DNA of 64,000 bases from Candidatus Obscuribacter phosphatis (GTDB taxonomy: Bacteria; Cyanobacteriota; Vampirovibrionia; Obscuribacterales; Obscuribacteraceae): contig MOYA01000001.1 of assembly GCA_001899315.1 (NCBI GenBank), positions 3,148,374 to 3,212,373 on the forward strand. Reading direction: 5' to 3'. The position numbers were made by a program, and so were the translations under genes. A model generated the notes under the pieces. That model was not told the DNA's origin, did no database searches, and worked only from the letters and a program-made list of their open reading frames with translations. Within the stretch, counting starts at the first letter, position 1, and each line of letters begins with the position of its first letter. This document shows, piece after piece, positions 1-9,151 of this stretch.

Positions 1-717
1 CTGCGAGCCAAAGGCAACTATATGCTCTTTGAATTGACCGAGGAGAAAGCCTGTGAGGCAGCGGGTCGTCGCGATCTGGCCATGGTCTTCAAGCTCAATC
101 CCAAACTCGCCGACGCCCATGACTATCAGGGCGTCTTCTATGCCGCTCAAAACAATATGCCGGAAGCGCTCAAGTGCTTCAACCAAGCCATCAGCCTCAA
201 ACCCGAAAAACCTGAATATTACAAACATAGAGCCCTTGTCTATAATCAGCTCAAGCGTCCCAAAGATGCCCTGAACGATCTGGTCAAGGTGACCCAATTA
301 GATCCAAGAGAATACGGTATTTGGGTCACTCTTGCAGAACAAGCCGACTCGATGGGGCTTTACAAACAATCTATCGATGCTATGAATCAGGCTCTTGTTT
401 TAAGACCGGAAAATTACGACCTAATGCAAAGAAGAGCGGCGATCAATCTAAAGAATCATCGTTTTCAGGAAGCCCTGGTCGACCTCGACAAACTAATCAA
501 AGTCAGTGCTCAAGACGATGATCTATTCCGCATGCGAGCCCAAGCCTATATCGGCCTGAAACAGTACAAAAATGCCTTAAACGACCAAAATCAAGCAGCC
601 AAGTTGAACCCGACTAGCTTTAGTAATTTTGCCGAACGAGCAAAAACCTACAGACTACTTGGCGATGAAAAGAAAGCCAAGCAAGACGAAAACCGTTCTC
701 AATCTTTGCAAAAATAG
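1..717 (+). CDS. TPR-repeat protein, 5'-partial
   Basis: The reading frame is open to the left edge, so the true start lies outside the window; the first Met seen is at 22. The visible 238 residues are almost entirely TPR units, with the usual A-x-x-x-F..A-I-x-L-x-P pattern (for example PEALKCFNQAISLKPE and KQSIDAMNQALVLRPE). TPRs mediate protein-protein contacts; nothing here gives a specific partner. No signal peptide or catalytic domain lies in the visible part, but the N-terminus is missing. It converges with the gene ending at 719, with one base between the two stops. Confident as a TPR protein; role unknown. Confidence 0.8.
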   Translation: MRAKGNYMLFELTEEKACEAAGRRDLAMVFKLNPKLADAHDYQGVFYAAQNNMPEALKCFNQAISLKPEKPEYYKHRALVYNQLKRPKDALNDLVKVTQLDPREYGIWVTLAEQADSMGLYKQSIDAMNQALVLRPENYDLMQRRAAINLKNHRFQEALVDLDKLIKVSAQDDDLFRMRAQAYIGLKQYKNALNDQNQAAKLNPTSFSNFAERAKTYRLLGDEKKAKQDENRSQSLQK

Positions 718-718
718 A

Positions 719-1246
719 CTAAGCTTGCTCTGCTTCCACTTCTACTTCTTCGGTGCCGTCAGAACCGTTAGAACTTGAGGAACCAGAAGATGATTGCGAG
801 CCACCATTGTTAGAGTCGCCTTTGGTTGAGGCGCCACAACTAGGACAAAAAGATTTCTCTTTATTGGCAGGGGCACCGCAAGCCGGACAAGTGAAGCCAG
901 GCGAAGCTGAATAACCAGCTTTAGCTTCCGCTTTCTGACTAGGAGTAGCGTCTGGATCGTTCTTGACTTTGAGCTGGTCAATCTCAGCCTGCAATACAGC
1001 AATCTCGTGGTCAAAAGCTGCAGCTTCGGCAACCAGCTCTTTCAACTTCTCTTCATTGACTTCTTTGTCATGTTCATATTTATCGAAAATAACCCGACCG
1101 ATTTCCATCAGCTTGGCATTCTTTTTGCGCTCGAGCTCGCGTACCTGGCTATTGAGATTGAAGCCTTGCATCATCTCTTGCGAGCGTTCTTGCACCTTAC
1201 CGACTTCCTTAGCCACCGTATTAATGACATTGTCGAAAATGCTCAC
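719..1246 (-). CDS. Coiled-coil protein with C-terminal zinc ribbon
   Basis: A 175-residue protein with a GTG start preceded by a GGGGGT stretch. Residues about 20-95 are Lys/Glu-rich heptads likely to form a coiled coil. Residues about 117-140 hold two CPxCG knuckles (FTCPACGAP and FCPSCGAS), a classic zinc ribbon. The tail is a Ser/Gly/Asn-rich linker ending in an acidic stretch. No signal peptide or membrane segment is seen. Similar architectures occur in uncharacterised bacterial zinc-ribbon proteins; the zinc binding is predicted from the Cys pattern and the function is unknown. Confidence 0.75.
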   Translation of the reverse strand: MSIFDNVINTVAKEVGKVQERSQEMMQGFNLNSQVRELERKKNAKLMEIGRVIFDKYEHDKEVNEEKLKELVAEAAAFDHEIAVLQAEIDQLKVKNDPDATPSQKAEAKAGYSASPGFTCPACGAPANKEKSFCPSCGASTKGDSNNGGSQSSSGSSSSNGSDGTEEVEVEAEQA

Positions 1247-1338
1247 TATTCAATACCCCCAGATGCGGATGTGCTCAATAGACTTTATACCTCCAAACCA
1301 AGAAGATTGCCCGGAATCTTCCGCAATCTATAAACAAA

Positions 1339-3030
1339 TCACACCTTGGCGCCGGCGTCAGCCTCGGTATCGTGCTGCAATGCCACTTTCACACAGTTTC
1401 TGCCACCCGATTTTGCTTTATAGAGAGCTTCATCGGCTTGCGAAAAGAGATCTTCGGCGGTATCACAATGCAAAGGAAAATTAGAAACCCCGAGACTGGC
1501 TGAAATATTGCCGTACTCTGGAATTGTCACTTCGTTAATGCAACGGCGTAAGCGCTCGGCTAGCTGCTCGGCCATGTCTATCTCGGTGTTGGGCAGCAAG
1601 AGACAAAACTCTTCGCCGCCATATCGAGCGACAAAGTCGGTACTGCGGGAACTTTGCTTAAGAACAGCACCAATAGAACGAATTGCTTCATCTCCGGCCA
1701 TATGACCATATTGGTCATTAATCTTTTTCAGATAGTCGAGGTCGACAATAATGAGAGAGAGCGGCTGATCGTAACGCTTAGCCCTTTCAAACTCTTTCAG
1801 CAAATTCTCGTTAAAGCTGCGTCTATTATTGACTCCGGTCAAACCATCGGTAACCGCTTGCATTTCGCGCTCAAGATGCAACTCGGCATTTTCTATAGCC
1901 ACAGACAGGTTGTCGGCAAGTGATCCAATCAGAGAAATATCATCGATACTCCAATCTCTGTCAAAATCGATGTCCTGCAAGAAAAGAGCGCCCAAAATGC
2001 GATCGCGCATGACCAGAGGCACAATTAGCCCGCTTTTGATGCGCAACTCTCGCAGAAAAGCAACATTAAAATAGCCGCCGCCGCTAAGATCGGCACTATC
2101 TATGCTTTCTGGGGTCTCTTTAGCCAAAGCAAGCCTGATGAACTCACGCCCGATATCGGTATAAAAAAGCTCTCGCGAAGCCGATAGACCAGGCTTAATA
2201 TACTCATGCACTTCGATTTCACTGACAGCCGGACCGCTTGCCTCAGCCCGCAAAAGCAAACAACGACTAACACCAAATGTAGTACCAATCTTTTCGACGG
2301 TAATGTCGACGACCTGCTTAATATGCACCGAGCTGCGCACAGCATTAGAAATCCAATAAACCAGACGCTCACGCTCAAGCTGTTTCATTCTGATTGAATC
2401 ACGGGCGGTGATATCGTGAATGAGCTTGAGGGTCTGCTCCTCCATCGAACTGGTTTTCTCTTCTATTTCTTCATACTGCCCGCGCAGACGCTCGTTCTCG
2501 CGCTGCAACTCTTTCATCTCGAAAGCTCGACTGAGGGCAAGAGCAATAGGCGCCCCCGACATCAAATCTTGGGTATGCAATGGGTCGGGCAATTCGCTAC
2601 CGGCAACCAAAACCACTGCGACAAGCTCGCCCTTAAAATAGACCCTTACTTGGTAAACCTTGCCTAGGCTTTCAGTCATGCCCAAAAGCAGAGCGCGATC
2701 GACATTTTCAAGCCAAGCAAGATCGAGCAGATGCACCCTGATATCGGCGTTATGCCTGCTAAGAGGCGGCTCATCGCCGCTGTAAGCGGCAAGTTTATCA
2801 GCCGCCGCACCCAAATAAAGCTCGACCAGCTCTGAAAACTCGCCTTTCATATCGCCATAGATACACTGATCAGAGAACATCTCTAAATCGGCGTCCCACA
2901 TAAGAATTGCCGTGCTCTGCGCCGAAAGAGCCCGGGCGCAAAGCTCATGCACACAAGCCATAACCTCCTCAAGCTCAATAGCCGAGAGGATGTAAATAGT
3001 ATGAGCGCTGATATTCTCGTCGTGTGGCAT
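1339..3030 (-). CDS. Diguanylate cyclase with GAF-type sensor regions
   Basis: A 563-residue protein. The C-terminal GGDEF domain (about 385-550) carries the active-site signature GGEEF at about 471-475, so it should make cyclic di-GMP from two GTP. An RSTD sequence sits five residues upstream of GGEEF, matching the RxxD inhibitory I-site, so product inhibition is predicted. N-terminal to it lie two GAF-like regions (about 15-165 and 225-375) separated by a Glu/Gln-rich coiled coil (about 170-215). There is no transmembrane segment, so it is probably a cytosolic sensor. The ligand is not evident. The activity call is strong; the sensing role is inferred. Confidence 0.9.
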   Translation of the reverse strand: MPHDENISAHTIYILSAIELEEVMACVHELCARALSAQSTAILMWDADLEMFSDQCIYGDMKGEFSELVELYLGAAADKLAAYSGDEPPLSRHNADIRVHLLDLAWLENVDRALLLGMTESLGKVYQVRVYFKGELVAVVLVAGSELPDPLHTQDLMSGAPIALALSRAFEMKELQRENERLRGQYEEIEEKTSSMEEQTLKLIHDITARDSIRMKQLERERLVYWISNAVRSSVHIKQVVDITVEKIGTTFGVSRCLLLRAEASGPAVSEIEVHEYIKPGLSASRELFYTDIGREFIRLALAKETPESIDSADLSGGGYFNVAFLRELRIKSGLIVPLVMRDRILGALFLQDIDFDRDWSIDDISLIGSLADNLSVAIENAELHLEREMQAVTDGLTGVNNRRSFNENLLKEFERAKRYDQPLSLIIVDLDYLKKINDQYGHMAGDEAIRSIGAVLKQSSRSTDFVARYGGEEFCLLLPNTEIDMAEQLAERLRRCINEVTIPEYGNISASLGVSNFPLHCDTAEDLFSQADEALYKAKSGGRNCVKVALQHDTEADAGAKV

Positions 3031-3191
3031 ACTTGCCTAAGTTCTTCCCCGCCAAGGCGCGAAATAATCGCAAATCGAAGATAATCGGGCATTTTCGGCG
3101 TCATAACCCTGACAATGCCAGGCAAAAGCGGCCAAAATCGGTACAATTTAAAAGCGAAAGATAGGTCAGCCGGCCCGGCCGGAGGTAAGAA

Positions 3192-3605
3192 ATGAGCAAG
3201 TACAACTATTTCAAAAGCCCGGACACCTCGGCCAAACTAGTCTGCGCCGCCTGCTATCTAACCGGAGGCATTGCCGGGCTAATCTACAGCATAGCCAACG
3301 GCACTTACAAAGATGCTACTTTCTTTCGCTTTCACTTCTTGCAGGCAATTATGCTGGGCATCATCCAGATCTTTATTTCTATGGGTGGCGGCATCTTGGT
3401 CAGCACCCTCACCGGCATCTTGAGCCTTTTCGGCAGCGCTACCGCCCCCATTAGCGGAGCCATTTCAGACATTTTCATTCTTGCCCTCAACATAATATCC
3501 AAACTCTTTCTGCTTTGTGCTTTAGTGGGTATAGTGCAGAGCCTTCGTGGTAAAAACCTCGAACTGCCAGGAATCTCAATTTTGGTAAGACAAAATATGC
3601 GTTAA
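3192..3605 (+). CDS. Tic20/DUF4870-like small membrane protein
   Basis: A 137-residue protein with a strong GGAGG ribosome site. It has about three to four hydrophobic helices (roughly 16-35, 48-72 and 88-118). The sequence FFRFHFLQAIMLGI resembles the R-x-H-x-x-Q-A-I motif of the Tic20/DUF4870 membrane family found in cyanobacteria and chloroplasts. Its stop codon overlaps the ATG of the next gene (TAATG at 3603-3607), so the two are probably translationally coupled. The function in bacteria is unclear, and the family assignment rests on a short motif plus topology. Confidence 0.6.
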   Translation: MSKYNYFKSPDTSAKLVCAACYLTGGIAGLIYSIANGTYKDATFFRFHFLQAIMLGIIQIFISMGGGILVSTLTGILSLFGSATAPISGAISDIFILALNIISKLFLLCALVGIVQSLRGKNLELPGISILVRQNMR

Positions 3606-4591
3606 TGAGCAGTTCTTTGAGACACCTAGCACTCACCTGGCTTTTGCTCGCCGCCTCTTTTGGCGGCATAACTGCGGCAAGCGGGCAAGATATCATCCCC
3701 GCCCATCCAGATGCACCGGGCGGCGGCAATCCTTTTCAGGGCTTGGGGCGCCCAGACGACCCAGCCCCATCACGCGTTCAAGACTATCTGCCCAAGAGCA
3801 TTTCAGACACGATTATGCAGGCGGTGCAAAAGGGTGACCTTTCCAGCCTAAACGAGCTAAACGGCACATCCAGCAGTCTCTTAGACTCACCATCGGGCAC
3901 CGGCTTAGGTAGCGACCCATCTCAGCCGTCCAGCTTGCAACCCTTAGGCTCTCAACCCTTAAGCTCTCAACCCTTAAGCTCTCAAGATCAAGGCGGCATC
4001 CCCGCGGCGGATGCCAACCCTTCTCCGCTAGACACACCAGGTGGTAGCGCCCTCAACATCGATCCCACTCTGAACGGTGGCTTTGTGGCGGTGCCGGGCG
4101 CAGCCGGCAGAGCCCAAGAACAAATCCCGCCGGCTGCACCTTTCAGCACTTTTGGCCCAAGCTTTGGCAGCAGCCCCGGTCTAACTCTGCCCGACACTGT
4201 GCCACAAAACAATAGTGGCGACCAAAATAGCGAAGCAAATATAGATATAGATAAAAATGCCAATGCCGGTGCCGGTGCCGAACAAAGCCAAGCAAAGGCA
4301 GCAAGCCAAAGAGGACAGACAAATCTCTCACTGAGGCGCCCGCCCGACCCGATGGTCAAAGAAGCCCTGAGAGAAATTAAGCAGGGACGCTACCGCAGCG
4401 CCCTCGACCATTTAGACAATCTCTCCAGACTCTATCAGCAAGCGCCTGAATTAGACTATCTAAAGGGCATCGCCTCGGTGATGAATCATGATTTTGCCCA
4501 AGCTAAAGTCTATTATCAAAGGGTCGTAGAGAGCAGCGCCCCGCTTGAGCTAAAAGACCTGGCCAGGCGCGGTCTAGCCAAACTAGAATAA
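3605..4591 (+). CDS. Exported low-complexity protein with C-terminal TPR-like unit
   Basis: A 328-residue protein whose ATG overlaps the preceding stop. Residues 1-27 are a signal peptide (basic start, LTWLLLAASFGG core). The middle (30-240) is Pro/Ser/Gly/Gln-rich and disordered, including a SQPL-S tandem repeat. The last about 85 residues form a helical TPR-like segment (KEALREIKQGRYRSALDHLDNL...FAQAKVYYQRVVE). It is probably periplasmic or envelope-associated and acts with the upstream membrane protein, judging only from the coupling. No enzyme domain is seen. Confidence 0.7.
   Translation: MSSSLRHLALTWLLLAASFGGITAASGQDIIPAHPDAPGGGNPFQGLGRPDDPAPSRVQDYLPKSISDTIMQAVQKGDLSSLNELNGTSSSLLDSPSGTGLGSDPSQPSSLQPLGSQPLSSQPLSSQDQGGIPAADANPSPLDTPGGSALNIDPTLNGGFVAVPGAAGRAQEQIPPAAPFSTFGPSFGSSPGLTLPDTVPQNNSGDQNSEANIDIDKNANAGAGAEQSQAKAASQRGQTNLSLRRPPDPMVKEALREIKQGRYRSALDHLDNLSRLYQQAPELDYLKGIASVMNHDFAQAKVYYQRVVESSAPLELKDLARRGLAKLE
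3930..3985 (+). repeat. 15-bp tandem repeat inside an exported protein gene
   Basis: Three near-identical copies of a 15-bp unit (CAACCCTTAAGCTCT type) encode repeated SQPLS motifs in the disordered region of the exported protein. In-frame slippage would change linker length only. Confidence 0.75.
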
Positions 4592-4614
4592 AGCTTGGCG
4601 CCTATGACTTAGTG

Positions 4615-5355
4615 CTAAACAGCCACAGCTCTGCCCAAATAGACCATGAGGTCTTCTGGGTCGTCAGTAACAATGCCGTCCAGCGCCAAATCAAGCGAAC
4701 GGCTCCAGTTTTTGCGCCCATTAATGGTCCAAGAATTAACCTGGATGCCGTTTTTATGGCACTCTTCCACAACATCGGCCCGACAAGAATCAAAGCCCGG
4801 ATGATAATATAGCGCGCCAAAACGAGCCAGATAAGCGGGTAAATCTAACACAACAGCGTCATTGAGCACGGCAAGCTTGTACTCGGGGGCAATTTCGGCT
4901 AGACGCGCCAAAACATAATGGTCGAAAGAGCTGATGATTATTGACTCTTTATGCGCATAATCGGCAAGCAAAGCAACCACATCTTCTTCAATATTTTCGT
5001 AAGAGACCGGCGTATTCTTAATCTCAATATTGAGCATGCACTTGCCGTCCACAAGCTCAAGGACTTCTTGCAGGGTGGGCACTTGCTCACCCCGAAAGGC
5101 CTTATCGAACCAAGAACCAGCATCGAGGCGGCGCAGTTCGCCCAGGCTAATATCTGCGACCAAGCCCACGCCGTTTGTGGTGCGCCCGACATCATCGTCA
5201 TGAAAGACAACCAACTCACCAGTGGCGCAGCGCTGCACATCGAGCTCAATGCCGTCGACCTTGAGGTCGAGAGCCTGGCGAAATGCCGCCATAGTATTCT
5301 CCGGCGCCCATTCGCGACCACCCCGATGGGCAATCACCTTAACTTTGCGGGCCAT
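4615..5355 (-). CDS. Glycerophosphodiester phosphodiesterase (GDPD family)
   Basis: About 246 residues from the ATG at 5355; an in-frame ATG at 5388 is also possible and neither has a strong ribosome site. The start chosen places the core at the N-terminus, as usual: IAHRGGREWAPENTMAAF (catalytic HRG with the E-N-T motif), then DGIELDVQ (metal-binding ExD) and LVVFHDDDVGRTTNG (second catalytic His). These are the defining GDPD motifs. It hydrolyses glycerophosphodiesters to glycerol-3-phosphate plus alcohol. There is no signal peptide, so it is cytosolic, probably in phospholipid turnover. The exact substrate is not determinable. Confidence 0.92.
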   Translation of the reverse strand: MARKVKVIAHRGGREWAPENTMAAFRQALDLKVDGIELDVQRCATGELVVFHDDDVGRTTNGVGLVADISLGELRRLDAGSWFDKAFRGEQVPTLQEVLELVDGKCMLNIEIKNTPVSYENIEEDVVALLADYAHKESIIISSFDHYVLARLAEIAPEYKLAVLNDAVVLDLPAYLARFGALYYHPGFDSCRADVVEECHKNGIQVNSWTINGRKNWSRSLDLALDGIVTDDPEDLMVYLGRAVAV

Positions 5356-5414
5356 AGGGTGTTCTTTGGCAGAGAGGCTTCTAGTCATAGGGCTATAGAC
5401 TCTCAGCTTGGAAA

Positions 5415-5815
5415 TTAAAGGTCAAGCACCCTTTGTGGATGCGAAAGACCCATATTCAATGCGAACACCGGCTTGTTGGGCGGCTTCACCATAATTTTCT
5501 CAAGCGGTGCCTCTATGCCATGCGCAATGCCATGCTCGATGCCGAGCAGCCCGGCAATATTCTTGAGCACAAGACAGTCTTTCTCGAAACTAATTTGTAA
5601 GAGCCCAAGCGCTTGGCAGAACCAAAGGTCTCCATCAAAACCCGATTGACCAGATAACCATGCAAAGCAACTCCCGCGGGACGATCTTGCAAAAATTTGA
5701 TCAGACCAGAAAATGGCTCGGCGCAGCACTTGACAATACGGTTAGCCACTTCTATCAATGCTTTCTTCAGCCGCAAAGGTTTCACCAAGTTGAGCGTCGA
5801 GCCCTTTTCGTTCAC
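5415..5815 (-). pseudogene. Frame-disrupted conserved-looking gene
   Basis: Two adjacent minus-strand frames together read as one protein. The first (from a GTG at 5815: NEKGSTLNLVKPLRLKKA...LVNRVLMETFGSAKRLG) runs into a different frame near 5590-5615 (LLQISFEKDC...KIMVKPPNKPVFALNMGL...QRVLDL, stop at 5415). Both halves have the codon style of neighbouring genes, whereas the continuation of the first frame past the junction is Ser/Arg/Cys-rich. A one-base indel would restore about 133 residues. It could be a true pseudogene, a recoding site or a sequence error. The protein is not recognised. Confidence 0.45.
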
Positions 5816-5968
5816 AACGATCGCAAACAACTGAATGACTAACCTATAAATCCGCTTAAACTTAAATGCAATTTTGCCTAATGCAATTCTGCCTAATAAA
5901 GCTGATAATAAGCACTGCTTCAGGCGCCAAAATAGCCCCCACCAGACAAAAGACCAATAACAAGAAAA

Positions 5969-6757
5969 ATGTCTCAAACTAAAAGCAAGTTAAAAGTGGC
6001 TGCGGTACTGCCGGCAAGATATGCCAGCACAAGATTTCCAGGCAAGCCCTTGGTCAAAATCGCCGGCATGACGATGATCGAGCGAGTTTACAGACAAGCA
6101 GAAAAGTGTCGACTGGTGGACGAAGTGCTGGTCGCCACAGACGATGACCGAATCAAAAGCTGCGTAGAAAGCTTCGGCGGCAATTTTGTCATGACCAGAG
6201 ACGACCATCCCACAGGCACTGACCGCCTTGCCGAAGTTGCCTCGCTAAGACCCGATATCGACATCATAGTCAATATCCAAGGCGACGAGCCGCTCATAGA
6301 CCCAGCCCTGGTCGATAAAGTTATCGAACCGGTTCTCAATGCCGACGCCCATGTGGAAATGTCCACCCTGGCCTTCCCGCTCAAAAATCAGGAAGACATC
6401 GAAAATACTTCTATAGTAAAAGCAGTGGTAGGCTTGAATGGTTTCGCCATGTACTTTTCAAGACTACCGGTGCCCTTCGACCGAGACAGCGACAAGCGTC
6501 CCGCCGGCGAAAAAGCCCCCGCCCAGTACCTCGGGCACGCCGGGCTCTATGTCTATAAACGCGACACCCTCTTAAAACTAGCCTCACTACCCGAATCTCC
6601 AATGGAACAAATGGAAAAATTGGAACAGTTGAGAGCCCTTGAAAACGGCATCAGAATTTATGTTGCCGTAGTGGACCACAGGCGCACCCCAGCGGTGGAC
6701 AATCCGGAAGATGTGGCGGTGGTGGAATCTTTTCTTGCCTCACTGACGTCTAAGTAA
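5969..6757 (+). CDS. kdsB: 3-deoxy-manno-octulosonate cytidylyltransferase
   Basis: A 262-residue protein that activates KDO with CTP to CMP-KDO for lipopolysaccharide inner-core synthesis in the cytosol. Family motifs are present: the nucleotide-binding start VLPARYASTRFPGKPL, then VATDDDRI, TGTDRLAE, NIQGDEPLI and GLYVYKRDTL. Length and motif order match KdsB. It is good evidence for an LPS-bearing, Gram-negative cell. No other LPS gene is adjacent. The start has an A-rich site (ACAAGAAAA) just upstream. Confidence 0.96.
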   Translation: MSQTKSKLKVAAVLPARYASTRFPGKPLVKIAGMTMIERVYRQAEKCRLVDEVLVATDDDRIKSCVESFGGNFVMTRDDHPTGTDRLAEVASLRPDIDIIVNIQGDEPLIDPALVDKVIEPVLNADAHVEMSTLAFPLKNQEDIENTSIVKAVVGLNGFAMYFSRLPVPFDRDSDKRPAGEKAPAQYLGHAGLYVYKRDTLLKLASLPESPMEQMEKLEQLRALENGIRIYVAVVDHRRTPAVDNPEDVAVVESFLASLTSK

Positions 6758-6777
6758 ATCTCGTACCATTGCTTTGA

Positions 6778-6805
6778 CCGTTAACCGCTGACCGTTGACC
6801 GTTGA
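6778..6805 (+). repeat. 7-bp tandem repeat upstream of an exported-protein gene
   Basis: Four units of CCGTTGA or close variants (CCGTTAA, CCGCTGA, CCGTTGA, CCGTTGA) lie head to tail about 20 bp before the ATG at 6824. This spacing could affect promoter or leader activity. No factor is known. Confidence 0.7.
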
Positions 6806-6823
6806 GTTGAAGAGAGAAAAAAA

Positions 6824-7699
6824 ATGCTCAATCAAAAAACACTCAGAAAGAAAGTTGCCCTATCGGGCGCACTCGCCCTGACAATTTCAACAGCAACCAG
6901 CATAGCACCGTGGGCGGTGCAGGCTGGCAACGACTCTAGACAAGTGCGATGGGCGCCGTCAAATCAGACAACAAGCAAACCAATCAGAGCCATAGACCCT
7001 AAAAATCTGCCCGACTTTGCCGTCTATGAAGCACCGCCCTATCAAGGCGACAATGCGCAAGATGGGAGCAGCCGCATACAGATGCCAGCCGCCGCAGGCG
7101 ATGGACAATCGGGCACAGCGCTAAAGGCAGATCTTGCCTCTGCCACCTTACCCACCACAACCCATATGAAACTGGTGCTCGAGACCATAGTAGACGCCAA
7201 AACCAGCCAGCCCGGCGATATTTTTGAAGCCCATGTAAAAGACGATCTGTTTATCGGCACAGTTTTACTCTTGCCCAAAGGCAGCCTGGTGAGAGGACGT
7301 GTCTTTGAAGTAACCAAACCGCGTCTGCTTAGCCGTGCAGCCAAAATAGGGCTAAAACTAGAACAAATCGCCACCCCCCAGGGTGAAGTAATTCCTTTAG
7401 ATGCCGCCCTAGAATTTCAAAAAGGCCTGACCAATACCAAAGGACAACTCGACCCCGGCACCAATTTTGGTACCAGAGTAGAATCAAGCGTGCGCTCGGT
7501 GACCGGCATGAATAGCTCAGGCGCTGCCCGCAATGCCCTCATCGCCGCCAACGTTGCCACCTTGGGCGCACCGGCGGTGGCAACCGCCATAGGCAGCTCA
7601 GCAATTGCCATCTTTAAGGCAGGCGACAATGTCAGCCTCGCCCCGGGGCAAGAATTAGAAATTCAGCTCACCAATGACCTAGGCTTACAGCTGAACTAG
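6824..7699 (+). CDS. Exported protein of unknown function
   Basis: A 291-residue protein. Residues 1-35 form a signal peptide (KTLRKKVALSGALALTIST...AVQA). The central region (about 105-200) alternates short beta-like strands (MKLVLETIVDAKTSQPGDIFEAHV, GTVLLLPKGSLVRGRVFEVT), a pattern seen in beta-barrel-like periplasmic domains of secretion or conjugation proteins, though I do not assign one. A Gly/Ala-rich segment (about 225-270) precedes the short C-terminal strand. It is probably periplasmic or envelope-located, with unknown function. Confidence 0.65.
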   Translation: MLNQKTLRKKVALSGALALTISTATSIAPWAVQAGNDSRQVRWAPSNQTTSKPIRAIDPKNLPDFAVYEAPPYQGDNAQDGSSRIQMPAAAGDGQSGTALKADLASATLPTTTHMKLVLETIVDAKTSQPGDIFEAHVKDDLFIGTVLLLPKGSLVRGRVFEVTKPRLLSRAAKIGLKLEQIATPQGEVIPLDAALEFQKGLTNTKGQLDPGTNFGTRVESSVRSVTGMNSSGAARNALIAANVATLGAPAVATAIGSSAIAIFKAGDNVSLAPGQELEIQLTNDLGLQLN

Positions 7700-7793
7700 A
7701 ACGAGCCAAATCAAAGCTAGTTAAACCAAGCTAAAACAAGCTGAATTAGAGCAAATCAAATCAAAGAAAAACAAAGCAAAGCAAACTAAGCAG
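7700..7793. repeat. A-rich degenerate intergenic repeat
   Basis: Repeated CAAGCTAAA, AAATCAAATC and CAAAGCAAAG words fill the space between two convergent genes. A similar AATCAAATC run occurs at about 23835-23890. There is no coding potential. Confidence 0.5.
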
Positions 7794-9044
7794 TTAAGCT
7801 TTGACTGTCTTGCGCTTGGCTGCCGCTTGTTTGATTTGCTCTTTCACCATATGCAAATTGCCATAGAATGTCTTATTAGCAGGCTCAAGATTGAGAGCGC
7901 GTTGAAACTGCTCTTGCGCTTCTTCTAAATAATTGCGCTTCTGATAGATAACCCCGAGATTATTATGAGCCCAGGCATGATTGGGCTGCATTTTGATGCA
8001 AGCCTTAAGCTCTTTGATCGCTTCATTTAGCTTGTTCTGCTTAAAATAAAGATTGGCTAGATTGTAGTGCGCCGAAACAAGATAAAAGTTGTGGTGCAGC
8101 ACTTGCTTATACTGTTCTTCCGCCTCATCATAGCGACCTTCGTCGGCCAGCAACGAACCCAAATTGATGCGTGCCTCTAAATAATCAGGGCGTTTATGAA
8201 CGATATATTCATAACGATCAATTGCTTCTTTATTACGACCCTGCAAGTGCATAATCACAGCACCTTGATGCTGCGCTTCCCAAAAATTGGGCTTGAGACT
8301 GAGAGCTTTGTTCAGTTTGTGCAAAGCTTCTTTGTACTGCTTCTGCTTAGTCAAAGCCACAGCTTCTTTATAATACTTCTCGGGGTCGCGCTCTTCGATA
8401 GGAGAGGCAGGTGCAAGCAAATCTTGCAGCAGCGCTTGTTTTTCTTTACGCTCTTTCTCGTCTAGATATTCTTCCAGCTCAATTTTCTCAGCTTCGTCCT
8501 TGGGCTTATCAATGCCAGGTCTAAAGACTCTGGTCTTCTCTTCGCCCTCTTCTCCCTCTTCACCAACTTCAGATTTTTCGCTGGCTGACTTGGCAGCAGG
8601 TTTTTCAGTGGCTGTCGACTCTTCCTCTGAGTCGTCGGCAATAGGTCGAGCCATCTGCTTAGAAGCAGGTTTAGCGGCAGGTTTAGAAGCACCACCACCG
8701 GTACCATTACCGGTGCCACTACCGGCACCACTACTAGTAGCATCTTTACTCTTGAGGTCGGCCGCGTTCTGATCAGAGCGGGCAGCAGGCTTTGCTGGTT
8801 CCTCCACCTCGTCGGCCTCTTGCACGACTTCTTTCTTTTTGCCGACAAAGGGAATGCTGGGCATCTTTATGGAAGGCATTTTCAGCTCAGGCTTTTTAAA
8901 TGCCAGCGCAGCAGGCGCCGCACCACAAATAATTGAAAGCGACAGAGCCACCGGCAGAACTTTGACCAAGCTGCCAGAAGACTTTCTTGCATTTGATCTT
9001 GCATGGGATCGTGCATCGGAAAGAGCTATTTCAAACATCTGCAT
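7794..9044 (-). CDS. Exported TPR protein
   Basis: A 416-residue protein. An N-terminal basic stretch and hydrophobic core (VKVLPVALSLSIICGAAPAALA, about 28-49) form a signal peptide. Next come a short MPSIKMPSIPF repeat and a long Lys/Glu/Ala-rich disordered region with Glu runs (50-205), then about five TPR units (215-400; for example YKEALHKLNKALSLKPNFWE and LNEAIKELKACIKMQP). It is probably a periplasmic scaffold. The architecture (signal peptide, charged linker, TPR array) recurs several times in this window. Confidence 0.8.
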   Translation of the reverse strand: MQMFEIALSDARSHARSNARKSSGSLVKVLPVALSLSIICGAAPAALAFKKPELKMPSIKMPSIPFVGKKKEVVQEADEVEEPAKPAARSDQNAADLKSKDATSSGAGSGTGNGTGGGASKPAAKPASKQMARPIADDSEEESTATEKPAAKSASEKSEVGEEGEEGEEKTRVFRPGIDKPKDEAEKIELEEYLDEKERKEKQALLQDLLAPASPIEERDPEKYYKEAVALTKQKQYKEALHKLNKALSLKPNFWEAQHQGAVIMHLQGRNKEAIDRYEYIVHKRPDYLEARINLGSLLADEGRYDEAEEQYKQVLHHNFYLVSAHYNLANLYFKQNKLNEAIKELKACIKMQPNHAWAHNNLGVIYQKRNYLEEAQEQFQRALNLEPANKTFYGNLHMVKEQIKQAAAKRKTVKA

Positions 9045-9151
9045 TTGAGTACCTAAGACGGTCTACGAATCTAATATAATAACGGAGCCTGGAGATAATT
9101 GCTTGAGAACATATATACAATCGGCTCCAGCCAAACAGTTAAGCCCTACTC

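Noticed and set aside
963-1484. 173-codon plus-strand frame
   Set aside because: It overlaps the zinc-ribbon gene and the end of the GGDEF gene on the opposite strand; Ser/Arg-rich shadow.
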